From assembly GCA_000526575.1 (NCBI GenBank), contig JAGI01000002.1, positions 3,324,501 to 3,388,500 of the forward strand: a stretch of DNA of 64,000 nucleotides, read 5' to 3'. A model generated the notes under the pieces. The model did no database searches, was not told where the DNA came from, and saw only the letters and a program-made list of their open reading frames with translations. Source of the DNA: Clostridium sp. 12(A) (GTDB lineage Bacteria > Bacillota > Clostridia > Lachnospirales > Lachnospiraceae). Below, in pieces: positions 30,493 through 40,013 of the stretch. Every line of letters starts with the position of its first letter. Position 1 is the first letter of the stretch. The translations under genes were made by a program, and so were the position numbers.

Positions 30493-31419
30493 TTGGAAAT
30501 CAAGCAACTGGAGTATTTTGTGGCAACAGCAGATCACGGCAGCTTAAATAAGGCGGCAGAGTATCTGTACACCTCCCAGCCCAATGTAAGTAAGGTCATT
30601 GCCAATCTGGAAAAAGAACTGGGAGTCCTTTTATTTGAACGAAACAGCAGAGGAATTAAAATCACAGAGCAGGGGACCTTGCTGTATTCTTATGCTCTTT
30701 CCATTTTAAAAAACTCCAATATGATTCAGGCCCTGGTGAAGAAGGAGACGAAAAGCTATTTTTGCGTATCCGGTTATCAAAGCAGCATCTTAACCCGATT
30801 GGTGGCAGAATTATATGCAGCTCACAAGGATAAAGGAATCAAGTTCGGATACAGGGAAGGGACTGTTGAGGAGATTACAGATCATGTGTCAGAGCACTTA
30901 TCAGAAATTGGTATTGTTTATCTGGCTCATTCCCAGCTTCCCTGCTTTCATCATATTATGTGGCACAAGAAACTGGAATACCACCCCCTGGGGGATCTTG
31001 GGATACGGATTTATATGGGGAATAAACACCCGTGGTATCACAGAGATTTCATTGCATTCGATGAACTGAAGGAACTGAAATTCATGGAAGGAACTGAGGA
31101 TTTCTTTGCCATGGAGCATCACATCGACCGGATCAGCATAGGAGCCACACAGATGGAGAATCGTAACAATGCAGTTTTTACCAACAGCGATTATATGATT
31201 CACAGTATGCTAAAGCATACGGATGTCTGCTGCATGGGCATTGATTTTGTCTCCGGGGATTACGAAGCCCAGGGCATCAGGGCCTTAAAGGTAAAGGACT
31301 GCGAACGGTTTCTTACCATTGGATATGTAAAGCAGAAGAAAAAAGAGCTCTCTGCGGAAGCCGGATATTACATCGGTGAGCTTAAAAAGAAACTATCAGA
31401 GTATAACGATTTGTTATAA
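30493..31419 (+). CDS. LysR-family transcriptional regulator
   Basis: TTG start at 30493 with AAAGGGG eight bases upstream. The 308-residue protein begins MEIKQLEYFVATADHGSLNKAAEYLYTSQPNVSKVIANLEKELG, the LysR winged helix, followed by a ligand-binding domain. It precedes the NikABCDE-type operon on the same strand and probably controls it; a TTAGT-N8-ACTAA inverted repeat at 31441-31458 before the binding-protein gene is a possible target. Its ligand is unknown. Confidence 0.9.
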   Translation: MEIKQLEYFVATADHGSLNKAAEYLYTSQPNVSKVIANLEKELGVLLFERNSRGIKITEQGTLLYSYALSILKNSNMIQALVKKETKSYFCVSGYQSSILTRLVAELYAAHKDKGIKFGYREGTVEEITDHVSEHLSEIGIVYLAHSQLPCFHHIMWHKKLEYHPLGDLGIRIYMGNKHPWYHRDFIAFDELKELKFMEGTEDFFAMEHHIDRISIGATQMENRNNAVFTNSDYMIHSMLKHTDVCCMGIDFVSGDYEAQGIRALKVKDCERFLTIGYVKQKKKELSAEAGYYIGELKKKLSEYNDLL

Positions 31420-31440
31420 CTAAGCCTCCCTGATTTGTTA

Positions 31441-31475
31441 TTAGTAAGTTGACACTAACTATGCTATAGTAGATA
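31441..31475 (+). promoter_or_regulatory. Promoter and inverted repeat before the nik-type operon
   Basis: TTGACA (31449-31454) is a consensus -35; TAGATA (31470-31475) could be the -10 at a short 15-nt spacing. The -35 lies inside TTAGT-N8-ACTAA (31441-31458), a repeat almost identical to the one over the start of the small RNA gene at 26514-26531. Confidence 0.45.
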
Positions 31476-31502
31476 GCGTGATAAAATCAGGAGGTACTAT
31501 AG

Positions 31503-33137
31503 ATGAAAAAGAAATTACTATATACCTGTCTTGCAGGCGTCATGTCTGCGGCAGTATTAGCCGGATGCAGCAAAGCGCCAGCCGGCGGAAAGGAAGCAGG
31601 AGCTTCCGCAAAAGCAGAGGAAAGCAAGGAAGCAGGCAATTCAGAAAAGGCAAAGGAAGAGCTGGTGTTTGTAAACTACAGAGACATCAGGGATTTAAAT
31701 CCTCATTTGTATGCCGGGGAGATGTATGCCCAGGAAATGCTTTACGAAACTCTGGTAACTATAACAGAGGATGGTTATGCGCCTTGTCTTGCTGAAAGCT
31801 GGACCATCAGCGATGATGGAAAAACATATACCTTTAAGATCCGGAAGGGAGTGACCTTCTCAGACGGTGAGGTATGCGATGCCAATGCCATTAAAGCCAA
31901 CTTTGATGCGATTATTGAAAATAAGGACCGTCATACCTGGCTTGAGATGATGAATCTTTTGGTGGGAGTTTCTGCACCGGATTCAGAAACCTTTGTCATT
32001 GAGCTTTCTAAGCCATATTACCCCATGCTGACAGAGCTTGGCGTGACCAGACCATTTGCCATGATATCTCCAAAGGCCATGAAGGATGGAAGCACCAGGG
32101 ATGGCGTAAATGCATATGTGGGAACCGGTGCTTATGTGCTGAAGGAATCCGTGACCGATGAATATGCCATCTTTGAAGCCAATGAAACCTACTGGGGAGA
32201 AAAGCCTAAGGTGAAAAAAATCACGGTAAAGGTTATTCCTGATAATCAGACGAGAATCCTTGCGCTGGAAAAAGGAGAAATTGACTTAATTTTCGGCAAA
32301 AACATGATTGATGCCGATGCGGTAAATAAATATAAGGACAGCAGTAAATTCGGAGTATCCATATCCGACCCCACATCCACAAGACAGATTGTATTAAATA
32401 CCACCAATGAAATCTTAAAGGATAAGGCAGTACGTCAGGCGATCCAGCATGGCACCAACCGCAAGGCCATTGCCGACGGAGTCTTCTACGGACTGGAAAA
32501 GCCTGCAGATACCCTTTTTGCAGAATCCACTCCTTACTGCAGGATCGGACTTACCCCTTATGAATATGATGCAGAAAAGGCAGGTCAGATGCTTGATGAG
32601 GCAGGCTGGGCCATGGGCGGGAATAACATCAGGGAAAAAGACGGGAAAGCCATGAAGCTGTCCCTTTTATACAACAGTGACAGTGTGACGGAAAAGACCA
32701 TTGCCGAATACTTACAGTCAGAATTTGGAAAGCTTGGTATCGGTCTTGAAATCAAGGGAGAAGAAGAGCAGTCCTATCGGGATAACATGAAGGCAGGCCA
32801 TTTTGACATGGTATTTAATATCTGCTGGGGGACTCCTTACGATCCGCAATCCTCTCTGTCTGCCATGAGACAGCCGGTATACGGTGATTTTGCAGCGCAG
32901 CAGGGTCTTGAGGACAAGGAGGAAATTGATGAAGCCATCACAGAGATACTGGTTTCTACCGACGAGACGAAGCGTCAGGAGCTGTACCGCTTCGTGCTGA
33001 CAAGACTTCACGAGGATGCCGTTTACATTCCTCTGACTTATGAATGCAATAAGGCAATCTACTCCTCCTCATTAAAGGGGGTAGGTTTTACTCAGACCCA
33101 GTATGAGGTTCCCTTTGGGCAGATGTATTTTGAATAA
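31503..33137 (+). CDS. nikA: NikA-like substrate-binding lipoprotein (SBP family 5)
   Basis: The 544-residue protein has a lipoprotein signal (Cys22 in VLAGCSKA) and a long family-5 binding fold. It aligns over its length with E. coli NikA: LNPHLY, DRHTWLE, TRPFAMISP, GEEEQSYRDNM, CWGTPYDP, QQGLEDKEEIDEAI, YRFVLTRLHEDAVYIPLTY. Residues matching NikA R97, W100, R137, W398 and Y402 are kept. The position of the nickel ligand H416 is a tyrosine (QPVYGDF). A metal-chelate ligand is plausible; a peptide cannot be excluded. Confidence 0.85.
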   Translation: MKKKLLYTCLAGVMSAAVLAGCSKAPAGGKEAGASAKAEESKEAGNSEKAKEELVFVNYRDIRDLNPHLYAGEMYAQEMLYETLVTITEDGYAPCLAESWTISDDGKTYTFKIRKGVTFSDGEVCDANAIKANFDAIIENKDRHTWLEMMNLLVGVSAPDSETFVIELSKPYYPMLTELGVTRPFAMISPKAMKDGSTRDGVNAYVGTGAYVLKESVTDEYAIFEANETYWGEKPKVKKITVKVIPDNQTRILALEKGEIDLIFGKNMIDADAVNKYKDSSKFGVSISDPTSTRQIVLNTTNEILKDKAVRQAIQHGTNRKAIADGVFYGLEKPADTLFAESTPYCRIGLTPYEYDAEKAGQMLDEAGWAMGGNNIREKDGKAMKLSLLYNSDSVTEKTIAEYLQSEFGKLGIGLEIKGEEEQSYRDNMKAGHFDMVFNICWGTPYDPQSSLSAMRQPVYGDFAAQQGLEDKEEIDEAITEILVSTDETKRQELYRFVLTRLHEDAVYIPLTYECNKAIYSSSLKGVGFTQTQYEVPFGQMYFE

Positions 33138-33186
33138 AAACCGTAAGAATTAAGATGTTATCCTGAGCTGTAAGGAAAACATCACA

Positions 33187-33211
33187 GGGGGAACCAGAGG
33201 CTGGTTCTCCC
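33187..33211 (+). terminator. Stem-loop between nikA- and nikB-like genes
   Basis: GGGGGAACCAG pairs with CTGGTTCTCCC around a three-base AGG loop (one G-T pair), followed by TTCTTT. It probably acts as a partial terminator or message stabiliser. Confidence 0.6.
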
Positions 33212-33237
33212 TTCTTTCGATACAATGGAGGTTATAC

Positions 33238-34179
33238 ATGAAATCTTATATCATAAAGCGAACGCTGTCTGCCATTCCGCTCTTGCTCCTTATTTCATTT
33301 CTGTGCTTTGTATTTATAAATTTAATTCCGTCAGACCCGGCAGAGGTAGCCCTGCGGGTCCGCCAGACCCCTGTAATCACGGCGGAAGCCATAGAACAGG
33401 TCAGGGAGGAAATGGGACTGAATGACCCCTATCTGGTTCGGTATGTTAACTGGCTTTCGGACTGTTTAAGGCTTGACTTTGGAGTAAGCTATACAAATCC
33501 CTCCAGAACCGTGCTGGGTGAGATTGTCCGGTGTCTTCCTGCTACGTTTGTACTTTCCATGGCCTCGCTTGTCTTTGTAATTGTATTAAGCCTTCCCATC
33601 GGATTTTTCTGTGCTGTTTACAAGGACAGCATTTTTGACCGTATGGTAAGGGGAATCGTCTTTATGACCACAGCCATGCCTGCCTACTGGATCGGCCTTT
33701 TGCTCATATGGCTGGTCAGTATTAAGTGGGATCTTCTGCCCACCAGCGGAAGCGGCACCATAAAGCATCTTATCCTGCCGTCCTTTACCGTATCTCTCAC
33801 CTACATCTCAACCTATATCCGCCTCATCCGCAACAATATGCTGGAAAATATGAAGGAGGACTATGTTCTTTACGCAAACGCCAGAGGACTTAGGCAGCGG
33901 AACATTCTCGTAAGGCATATTTTAAAAAATTCCCTTCACACCTGTATCGTTGCCATTGGCATGAGCGTTCCCCAGCTTATGGCCGGTACCATTGTAGTGG
34001 AAAATGTCTTTGCATGGCCAGGGCTTGGAAAGCTTTGCATCACCTCTATTTTCAACCGGGACTATCCGGTCATACAGACCTATGTGCTTTTAATTGGAAC
34101 CTTGTTTGTAGTGTTTAATCTGCTGTTTGATATCATACAGTCCGTTGCAGACCCAAGACTGAGAAGGGAGGTATCTTAA
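33238..34179 (+). CDS. nikB: NikB/DppB-type ABC transporter permease
   Basis: The 313-residue protein has six membrane segments and the DppB-type N-terminus (IIKRTLSAIPLLLLISFLCFVFINLIPSDPAE), plus the EAA loop DYVLYANARGLRQRNILVRHILKN. It forms half of the channel served by the NikA-like binding protein. Confidence 0.9.
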   Translation: MKSYIIKRTLSAIPLLLLISFLCFVFINLIPSDPAEVALRVRQTPVITAEAIEQVREEMGLNDPYLVRYVNWLSDCLRLDFGVSYTNPSRTVLGEIVRCLPATFVLSMASLVFVIVLSLPIGFFCAVYKDSIFDRMVRGIVFMTTAMPAYWIGLLLIWLVSIKWDLLPTSGSGTIKHLILPSFTVSLTYISTYIRLIRNNMLENMKEDYVLYANARGLRQRNILVRHILKNSLHTCIVAIGMSVPQLMAGTIVVENVFAWPGLGKLCITSIFNRDYPVIQTYVLLIGTLFVVFNLLFDIIQSVADPRLRREVS

Positions 34180-34180
34180 C

Positions 34181-35005
34181 ATGTGGAAGCGTTTGTTTAA
34201 AAATAAAATGGCAGTCATCATGATGACCATTATTTTCCTGGTGGCGGTTGTTGGTATCTTTGCTCCTGTGTTTGCTCCCAACGACCCTTATGAAAATAAT
34301 ATCCTTCATAAGTTTTCCGGCTTCAGCGCTGCCTATCCCCTGGGTACGGACCAGCTTGGCCGCTGCATTCTTTCCAGAATGATCTACGGAATCCGTCCCA
34401 CCCTTTTCCTGTCCTTGGTGACCATGGCAGGAACCATAGGAATCGGCTGTATCATGGGGCTTCTGGCGGGATATTTCAGGGGGCCTGTGGATGAAATCAT
34501 TATGAGAGCTGTGGATGTGATGATGTCATTTCCCAGTCAGATCATGGTCTTTGCCGTGGTGGCACTTCTTGGAATCGACGTCAGAAATGTAATCCTTGCA
34601 AATGTACTGATTAAATGGGCCTGGTATGCCCGTATGATCCGTACCAACGTTATGAAATACAGAGACAAGAATTTTGTCCTTTTTTCCAGGTGTGTGGGAA
34701 GCGGAGAGCGGTTTATCCTGTTAAATCACCTTCTTCCCAGTGTGGCTTCTGAGATGGCAGTTCTTGCTACTCTGGATATTGGCTGGGCCATACTTAACAT
34801 ATCTACTTTGTCCTTCTTAGGGCTGGGGGTTCAGGCACCCATACCGGAATGGGGAGCCATGCTCAATGAGGCGAAAAATGTCATGACAACCAATCCGGTT
34901 CAGATGATAGCACCAGGGCTTGCTATTGTCATACTGGTGGCAGCCTTTAATTTGCTTGGGGATGCCTTAAGAGATGCTCTTGATCCGAAGGAGGTTAAGA
35001 TATGA
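34181..35005 (+). CDS. nikC: NikC/DppC-type ABC transporter permease
   Basis: The 274-residue membrane protein starts one base after the NikB stop. It has the DppC hallmarks HKFSGFSAAYPLGTDQLGRCILSRMIYGIR near the N-terminus and the loop NFVLFSRCVGSGERFILLNHLLPS. It partners the NikB-like subunit. Confidence 0.9.
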   Translation: MWKRLFKNKMAVIMMTIIFLVAVVGIFAPVFAPNDPYENNILHKFSGFSAAYPLGTDQLGRCILSRMIYGIRPTLFLSLVTMAGTIGIGCIMGLLAGYFRGPVDEIIMRAVDVMMSFPSQIMVFAVVALLGIDVRNVILANVLIKWAWYARMIRTNVMKYRDKNFVLFSRCVGSGERFILLNHLLPSVASEMAVLATLDIGWAILNISTLSFLGLGVQAPIPEWGAMLNEAKNVMTTNPVQMIAPGLAIVILVAAFNLLGDALRDALDPKEVKI

Positions 35006-35835
35006 TGGAACCAGTATTAAAGGTAAGGAATTTAACCGTAAAGCACCAGAGCAGAAAAGGCTCTGCATCCATTGTACATGGCATTGATTTTGAAGTGATG
35101 CCAGGGCAGTGCCTTGGTATCCTGGGAGAGAGCGGAAGCGGGAAAAGCATGAGCCTAAAGAGCATGATGGGTCTTTTGGACCAGAGCTTTACTGTTACGG
35201 GAGAAGCCATGTTCCAGGGAGAGAATTTAATCGGGAAATCCAGAGAACAGCTTCGTAAGATCAGAGGGAAAAAAATAGGGATGATATTGCAAAATCCCAT
35301 GACCTGTTTTGATCCCCTCTACCGGATTGACGAACAGCTGGGAGAGACTTACAGAGAACATAAAAATCTTTCAAAGGCCGGGATACTGGAACAATCGGAG
35401 CAGGTTCTGACCTCTATGAGAATCTCAAATCCAGGAGAGGTCCTAAAGAAATATCCCCATCAGCTCAGCGGCGGCATGCTGCAGAGAATTATGATCGGTC
35501 TTGCCATGTCCATGGAGCCGGATCTGATTATTGCAGATGAACCCACAACTGCCATTGATGCCGTCACCCAGTATGAAATCATGAAGGAATTTGTCCGGAT
35601 CAAAAAGCTGCATAAAACCTCCATGATCTTTATCAGCCATGATCTTGGGGTCATATCAGCTATATCCGATGAGGTGCTTGTACTGAACCAGGGAAATGTG
35701 GCTGACAGAGGGACCTTTACCCAGATCTATGAAAATCCGCAGGATTCTTACACCAGGCTTCTGGTGGAAAAGAAAAAGGCAGTCATGGAAAAATATCATC
35801 TGGCAGTTCATAAAAAGGGAGGAATTGGTTTATGA
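35002..35835 (+). CDS. nikD: NikD/DppD-type ABC transporter ATPase
   Basis: ATG at 35002 overlaps the stop of the NikC gene (ATGATG, with GGAGG upstream). The 277-residue protein has Walker A GESGSGKSM, signature LSGGMLQR and Walker B LIIADEPTTAID, as in oligopeptide/nickel ATPases. Confidence 0.9.
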   Translation: MMEPVLKVRNLTVKHQSRKGSASIVHGIDFEVMPGQCLGILGESGSGKSMSLKSMMGLLDQSFTVTGEAMFQGENLIGKSREQLRKIRGKKIGMILQNPMTCFDPLYRIDEQLGETYREHKNLSKAGILEQSEQVLTSMRISNPGEVLKKYPHQLSGGMLQRIMIGLAMSMEPDLIIADEPTTAIDAVTQYEIMKEFVRIKKLHKTSMIFISHDLGVISAISDEVLVLNQGNVADRGTFTQIYENPQDSYTRLLVEKKKAVMEKYHLAVHKKGGIGL

Positions 35836-36656
35836 TTAAGGCAGAACATATATACGTAAGCTTTAAAAAGGAAAACCAGAAAAAGCTGTGGGGAATAGAA
35901 CGCCAGCAAGTCCTTTCGGATATCTCTTTTGAGATAAAAAAAGGAGATTGCCTTGGAATCCTTGGAGAAAGCGGCAGCGGTAAAAGTACGTTGGGAAGAG
36001 TGCTCTGCGGTCTTTTAAAGCCGGATAAGGGCCGGATCCTTTTTCACGGAGAGCCGATGAAGAAGCAGAAAAGGGCAGAAAACAAGGAAGTAATAAGCGT
36101 AGTATTTCAGGATTACACCACTTCCGCTAATCCAAGGTTTACGGTCAGGGGCCTGATTGGAGAGGGCCTGCGGGCCAGGGAACGCCGGGAGGGCATCTCG
36201 TTGAATAAAGAAAAGGAGATGGATGAGCTTCTGACGCTTGTGGGCCTGAGTACCAGCTGCAAGGAACGGCTGCCTCATGAGCTGAGCGGCGGGCAGCTTC
36301 AGCGTGTTTGCATTGCGCGGGCACTGGCTGTAAATCCGTCGGTCATTCTTTTTGATGAGGCCATCAGCTCTTTGGATGCCCATACCCAGGTACAGATTAT
36401 GGACCTGCTAAAACAGATACAAAAAGATAAGGAGCTGACTTACATTTTCATCACCCATGACTTGACCTCGGTTACCTATCTTTGCACTCATGTGCTGTTC
36501 CTTTACCAGGGAGAGGTGGCGGAGGTACGAAGTGTAGAAACCATTGGAGAAGCAGCGCACCCATACGCCAAAAGGCTTTTACATGCCATTTTTGATGTGG
36601 AGTCCATGGGGGAAGAGGAAGAATTACACCAGGAGGTATTATTATGTGCTACATAA
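35832..36656 (+). CDS. nikE: NikE/DppF-type ABC transporter ATPase
   Basis: ATGA overlap with the previous gene. The 274-residue protein has Walker A GESGSGKST, signature LSGGQLQR and a Walker B of VILFDEAISSLD, where the usual Pro after the Asp-Glu pair is replaced by Ala, as seen in several NikE proteins. It pairs with NikD to power uptake. Confidence 0.9.
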   Translation: MIKAEHIYVSFKKENQKKLWGIERQQVLSDISFEIKKGDCLGILGESGSGKSTLGRVLCGLLKPDKGRILFHGEPMKKQKRAENKEVISVVFQDYTTSANPRFTVRGLIGEGLRARERREGISLNKEKEMDELLTLVGLSTSCKERLPHELSGGQLQRVCIARALAVNPSVILFDEAISSLDAHTQVQIMDLLKQIQKDKELTYIFITHDLTSVTYLCTHVLFLYQGEVAEVRSVETIGEAAHPYAKRLLHAIFDVESMGEEEELHQEVLLCAT

Positions 36657-37585
36657 ATAACCAGCAATTAGAAAAAGGAAGCAAACTGGAAACCATGCTT
36701 TCAGTAGTCAATCATGACCTTAGGCTTCCGGTATGCGCTATAAAAGGAGAGGAAGAGGGGCCGGTTGTTTTGATTTCAGCCGGGATTCACGGAGCCGAAT
36801 ACATTGGCATAGAGACAGCCATGACACTTTCCAGGGAGCTGCCCCCTTCTCAGGTTCGTGGAACCATTTTGTTTCTCCTGGTAGCAAATCCACCGGCAGC
36901 CTATACTTATACCCGCCGTTTCGTGCCAGAGGATGGAAAAAATCTGAATCGAATGTTTCCAGGAAAAAGAGATGGCACTCTTTCGGAGAAGATTGCCTAC
37001 ACCATGGAAAAGGAATTGCAGAGCCAGGCGGATTATTACATAGATTTACACTCCGGGGATACCAGTGAGCGGGTCATGTCCTTTGTCTATTATCCCGGAG
37101 CTGCAAAAGAAGAGGTCTCAGAAACCTCCAGGCGGATGGCAGAAGCAACTGGTATGGCAGTCCGCGTTAAATCCGCCGCAACCACAGGCTCCTATAACTA
37201 TGCCGCCATACAAGGGATCCCTTCCATTCTTATGGAACGGGGCGGACAGGGGACATTTTTACCAGAGGAGCTTAAGTGCTACAGGCAGGAAGTAACCCAG
37301 GTGCTGGTTCATCTGGGGGTGTTAAAGGAAGAGGTTTTCATTGAAAAAAAGGAGCAGAAGGAAGTTTTGACTGCGACCTACATTGATTCGGAAGCACAGG
37401 GCTTCTGGTATCCATGCAAACGGCCTGGTGATACCTTTTTAAAAGGAGAGCTTCTTGGGACCGTTAAGGATGTCTGGGGAAACGAGCTTCAGGCAGTTAC
37501 CGGAGCCTATGACGGTATCATTCTTTATGAAACCGTGTGCATGGGAGTAAGCAAAGGAGAATCTCTCATAGCATACGGGAAGTGA
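36644..37585 (+). CDS. Succinylglutamate desuccinylase / aspartoacylase family zinc hydrolase
   Basis: The ATG at 36644 overlaps the NikE gene end by 13 bp and follows CAGGAGGTATTATT. The 313-residue protein carries the M14-like zinc site: H and E in SAGIHGAEYIG, H in YYIDLHSGD, and a likely catalytic Glu in ILMERGGQG. The family removes acyl groups from amino-acid derivatives. As the last gene of the nik-type operon it may process the imported ligand, for example an acylated amino acid or peptide-like metal chelator. That role is inferred. Confidence 0.83.
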   Translation: MCYINNQQLEKGSKLETMLSVVNHDLRLPVCAIKGEEEGPVVLISAGIHGAEYIGIETAMTLSRELPPSQVRGTILFLLVANPPAAYTYTRRFVPEDGKNLNRMFPGKRDGTLSEKIAYTMEKELQSQADYYIDLHSGDTSERVMSFVYYPGAAKEEVSETSRRMAEATGMAVRVKSAATTGSYNYAAIQGIPSILMERGGQGTFLPEELKCYRQEVTQVLVHLGVLKEEVFIEKKEQKEVLTATYIDSEAQGFWYPCKRPGDTFLKGELLGTVKDVWGNELQAVTGAYDGIILYETVCMGVSKGESLIAYGK

Positions 37586-37649
37586 TTTTCTTGTAATAAG
37601 AGACGCTATGGGCTATAATTGTGAGAGAAATGAAATTTGGAGGAATACC

Positions 37650-39851
37650 ATGAAATCTTTGATTATAGCGGAAAAACCCTCAGTAGCAAGGGACATTGCC
37701 CGGGTGCTTCATTGTACCAGGAACCAGAACGGGGTCATTGAGGGAGATAAATATATTGTAACCTGGGGACTTGGCCATCTGGTCACCCTGGCAGATCCGG
37801 AGGATTACGATTCCAAATATAAGGAATGGAAGATGGAAGATCTTCCTATGATGCCGGACCAGTTTAAGCTGGAGGTCATCAAGCAGACGGGAAAGCAGTA
37901 CCGTGTGGTAAAAACCCAGATACACAGAAATGATGTAAATGAAATCATCGTTGCCACAGATGCCGGAAGAGAAGGAGAGCTGGTGGCAAGGCTGATTCTT
38001 GAAAAGGCGGGGAATAAAAAGCCCATCAAACGGCTTTGGATTTCCTCAGTTACGGATAAGGCAATTAAGGAAGGCTTTGCCAAGCTAAAGGACGGGCACC
38101 AGTATGATGATTTATACGATGCTGCCATGTGCCGCGCCGAGGCAGACTGGCTGGTCGGCATCAATGCCACCCGTGCCCTTACCTGCAAATACAATGCACA
38201 GCTTAGCTGCGGCAGGGTCCAGACTCCTACCCTGGCGATTATTGCAAAACGAGAAGAAGAGATTAAAAAATTCATTCCCAAGCCCTACTACGGAATTACG
38301 GCTAAATGCCAGAGTCCCTCCCTTACCTTTACCTGGAGAGACGAAGGCTCTAAAAGCTACCGTTCCTTTGATAAAAACCGGGTAGAAGCGTTGCTTTTAA
38401 AGATGAAGGAAGAGAAGGAAGGCGTGGTCACCGAGGTGAAAAGCGTGCCAAAGAAGACGTATTCTCCTCAGCTTTATGACCTGACTGAGCTTCAAAGAGA
38501 AGCCAACCGCCGTTTTAACTATTCCGCCAAGGAGACCTTAAATATCATGCAGAGGCTGTATGAGAATCATAAGGTTCTTACCTATCCGAGAACGGATTCC
38601 AGGTATTTAAGTTCAGATATTGTACCCTCCATTAAGGAAAGGCTGGAGGCCTGCAGCGTGGGGCCTTACCGGAAGCTGGCAGGCAGGCTCATCAATCAGA
38701 AGATTGAGGCAAAGTCATCGTTTGTGGATGATAAAAAGGTATCCGACCATCATGCCATCATTCCAACCGAGCAGTTTGTTCAGATGGATCACATGACCAT
38801 TGACGAGAGAAAAATCTATGACCTTGTGGTCCGCAGATTCATCGCGGTTCTTTATCCACCTTTTGAGTATGAACAGACGGAACTCTTTGTGGATTTAGGG
38901 GGAGAAAAGCTGGTCGCTCGTGGAAAAACTGTAAAGACCTCTGGCTGGAAGGAAGTCTATGAGAACCAGGATGAGGAAGAAGAGGAGCAGGAATTAAAGG
39001 AACAGAATCTGCCTCTTATAAAAAAAGGAGACCGTCTTACCTCCCTTACCCTATTAATGACAGAAGGAAAGACAAAACCACCGGCACCATTTAATGAGGC
39101 TACTCTTTTGTCTGCCATGGAAAATCCAGTTTCCTATATGGAGACGAAAGACAGGGATATGGCAAAGACCCTTGGAGAGACCGGAGGGCTTGGAACTGTA
39201 GCAACAAGAGCTGATATCATAGAAAAGTTATTTTCCAGCTTTCTTCTGGAGAAAAAGGGAAAGGACATCTTCGTTACCTCCAAGGCCAGACAGCTTTTAA
39301 CCCTTGTGCCAGAGGATTTAAAGAAGCCAGAGCTTACGGCTGACTGGGAGATGAAGCTTTCTGAAATTGCCAGAGGAACGAGAAAACGTGCTGCCTTTAT
39401 GAAGGATATCAGACAGTACTCTGAGGAGCTGATTCATGAGATCAAGGCAGGAGAAGGCCGTTTCTCCCATGACAACCTGACCAATAAAAAATGTCCGGAC
39501 TGCGGAAAACTGATGCTGTCAGTCAAGGGCAAAAACAGTGAGATGCTTGTCTGCCAGGATAGGGAATGTGGTCACCGGGAAGTGATTTCAAGAGCCAGCA
39601 ACGCAAGATGTCCGGTCTGCCATAAGAAGCTTTCTCTAAAGGGAAAAGGAGATGGACAGATCTTTGTCTGCCAGTGCGGCTATAAGGAAAAGCTTTCAGC
39701 CTTTAAGGAACGCCGGACCAAGGAAGGGGCTGGAGTATCCAAAAAGGATGTGGCGAAATACATCAATCAGCAAAACAAGGAAGCAAAGGAAGCGATTAAT
39801 AGTCCATTTGCTGCGGCATTTGCAAAGCTGGATCTGGGAAAAAAGGATTAG
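37650..39851 (+). CDS. topB: DNA topoisomerase III
   Basis: ATG at 37650 after TTGGAGGAATACC. The 733-residue type IA topoisomerase has an N-terminal TOPRIM domain (LIIAEKPSVARDIA; later ATDAGREGEL), the catalytic Tyr312 in LTYPRTDSRY, SDHHAIIPT, and C-terminal zinc-ribbon cysteines (CPDCGKLM, CQDRECGH, CPVCHKK, CQCG). It relaxes and decatenates DNA. It stands alone between transport operons and is followed by a terminator. Confidence 0.95.
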   Translation: MKSLIIAEKPSVARDIARVLHCTRNQNGVIEGDKYIVTWGLGHLVTLADPEDYDSKYKEWKMEDLPMMPDQFKLEVIKQTGKQYRVVKTQIHRNDVNEIIVATDAGREGELVARLILEKAGNKKPIKRLWISSVTDKAIKEGFAKLKDGHQYDDLYDAAMCRAEADWLVGINATRALTCKYNAQLSCGRVQTPTLAIIAKREEEIKKFIPKPYYGITAKCQSPSLTFTWRDEGSKSYRSFDKNRVEALLLKMKEEKEGVVTEVKSVPKKTYSPQLYDLTELQREANRRFNYSAKETLNIMQRLYENHKVLTYPRTDSRYLSSDIVPSIKERLEACSVGPYRKLAGRLINQKIEAKSSFVDDKKVSDHHAIIPTEQFVQMDHMTIDERKIYDLVVRRFIAVLYPPFEYEQTELFVDLGGEKLVARGKTVKTSGWKEVYENQDEEEEEQELKEQNLPLIKKGDRLTSLTLLMTEGKTKPPAPFNEATLLSAMENPVSYMETKDRDMAKTLGETGGLGTVATRADIIEKLFSSFLLEKKGKDIFVTSKARQLLTLVPEDLKKPELTADWEMKLSEIARGTRKRAAFMKDIRQYSEELIHEIKAGEGRFSHDNLTNKKCPDCGKLMLSVKGKNSEMLVCQDRECGHREVISRASNARCPVCHKKLSLKGKGDGQIFVCQCGYKEKLSAFKERRTKEGAGVSKKDVAKYINQQNKEAKEAINSPFAAAFAKLDLGKKD

Positions 39852-39861
39852 GAAGTTAAAT

Positions 39862-39896
39862 AAACCGGGAAGATCAGATGAAATCTTTCCGGTTTT
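39862..39896 (+). terminator. Intrinsic terminator after topB
   Basis: AAACCGG-GAAGAT pairs with ATCTT-TCCGGTTT shortly after the topB stop codon; the trailing T tract is short. Confidence 0.7.
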
Positions 39897-39936
39897 GCCA
39901 TTGTTTCTTTCTTTTTCAAAGGGAAGGTAAAACTTT

Positions 39937-39986
39937 AGTAAAATTTTACTTTGCTTATTGACGGTACCAAAGAGTCCAATTATAAT
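39937..39986 (+). promoter_or_regulatory. Promoter and palindromic operator of the LacI-type gene
   Basis: TTGACG (39958-39963) and TATAAT (39981-39986) are exactly 17 nt apart. Immediately upstream is a perfect 14-bp palindrome, AGTAAAATTTTACT (39937-39950), a likely operator for the LacI-family protein encoded next. Confidence 0.7.
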
Positions 39987-40013
39987 GAAATCTGAAAGGT
40001 GAGGATATAGGTT

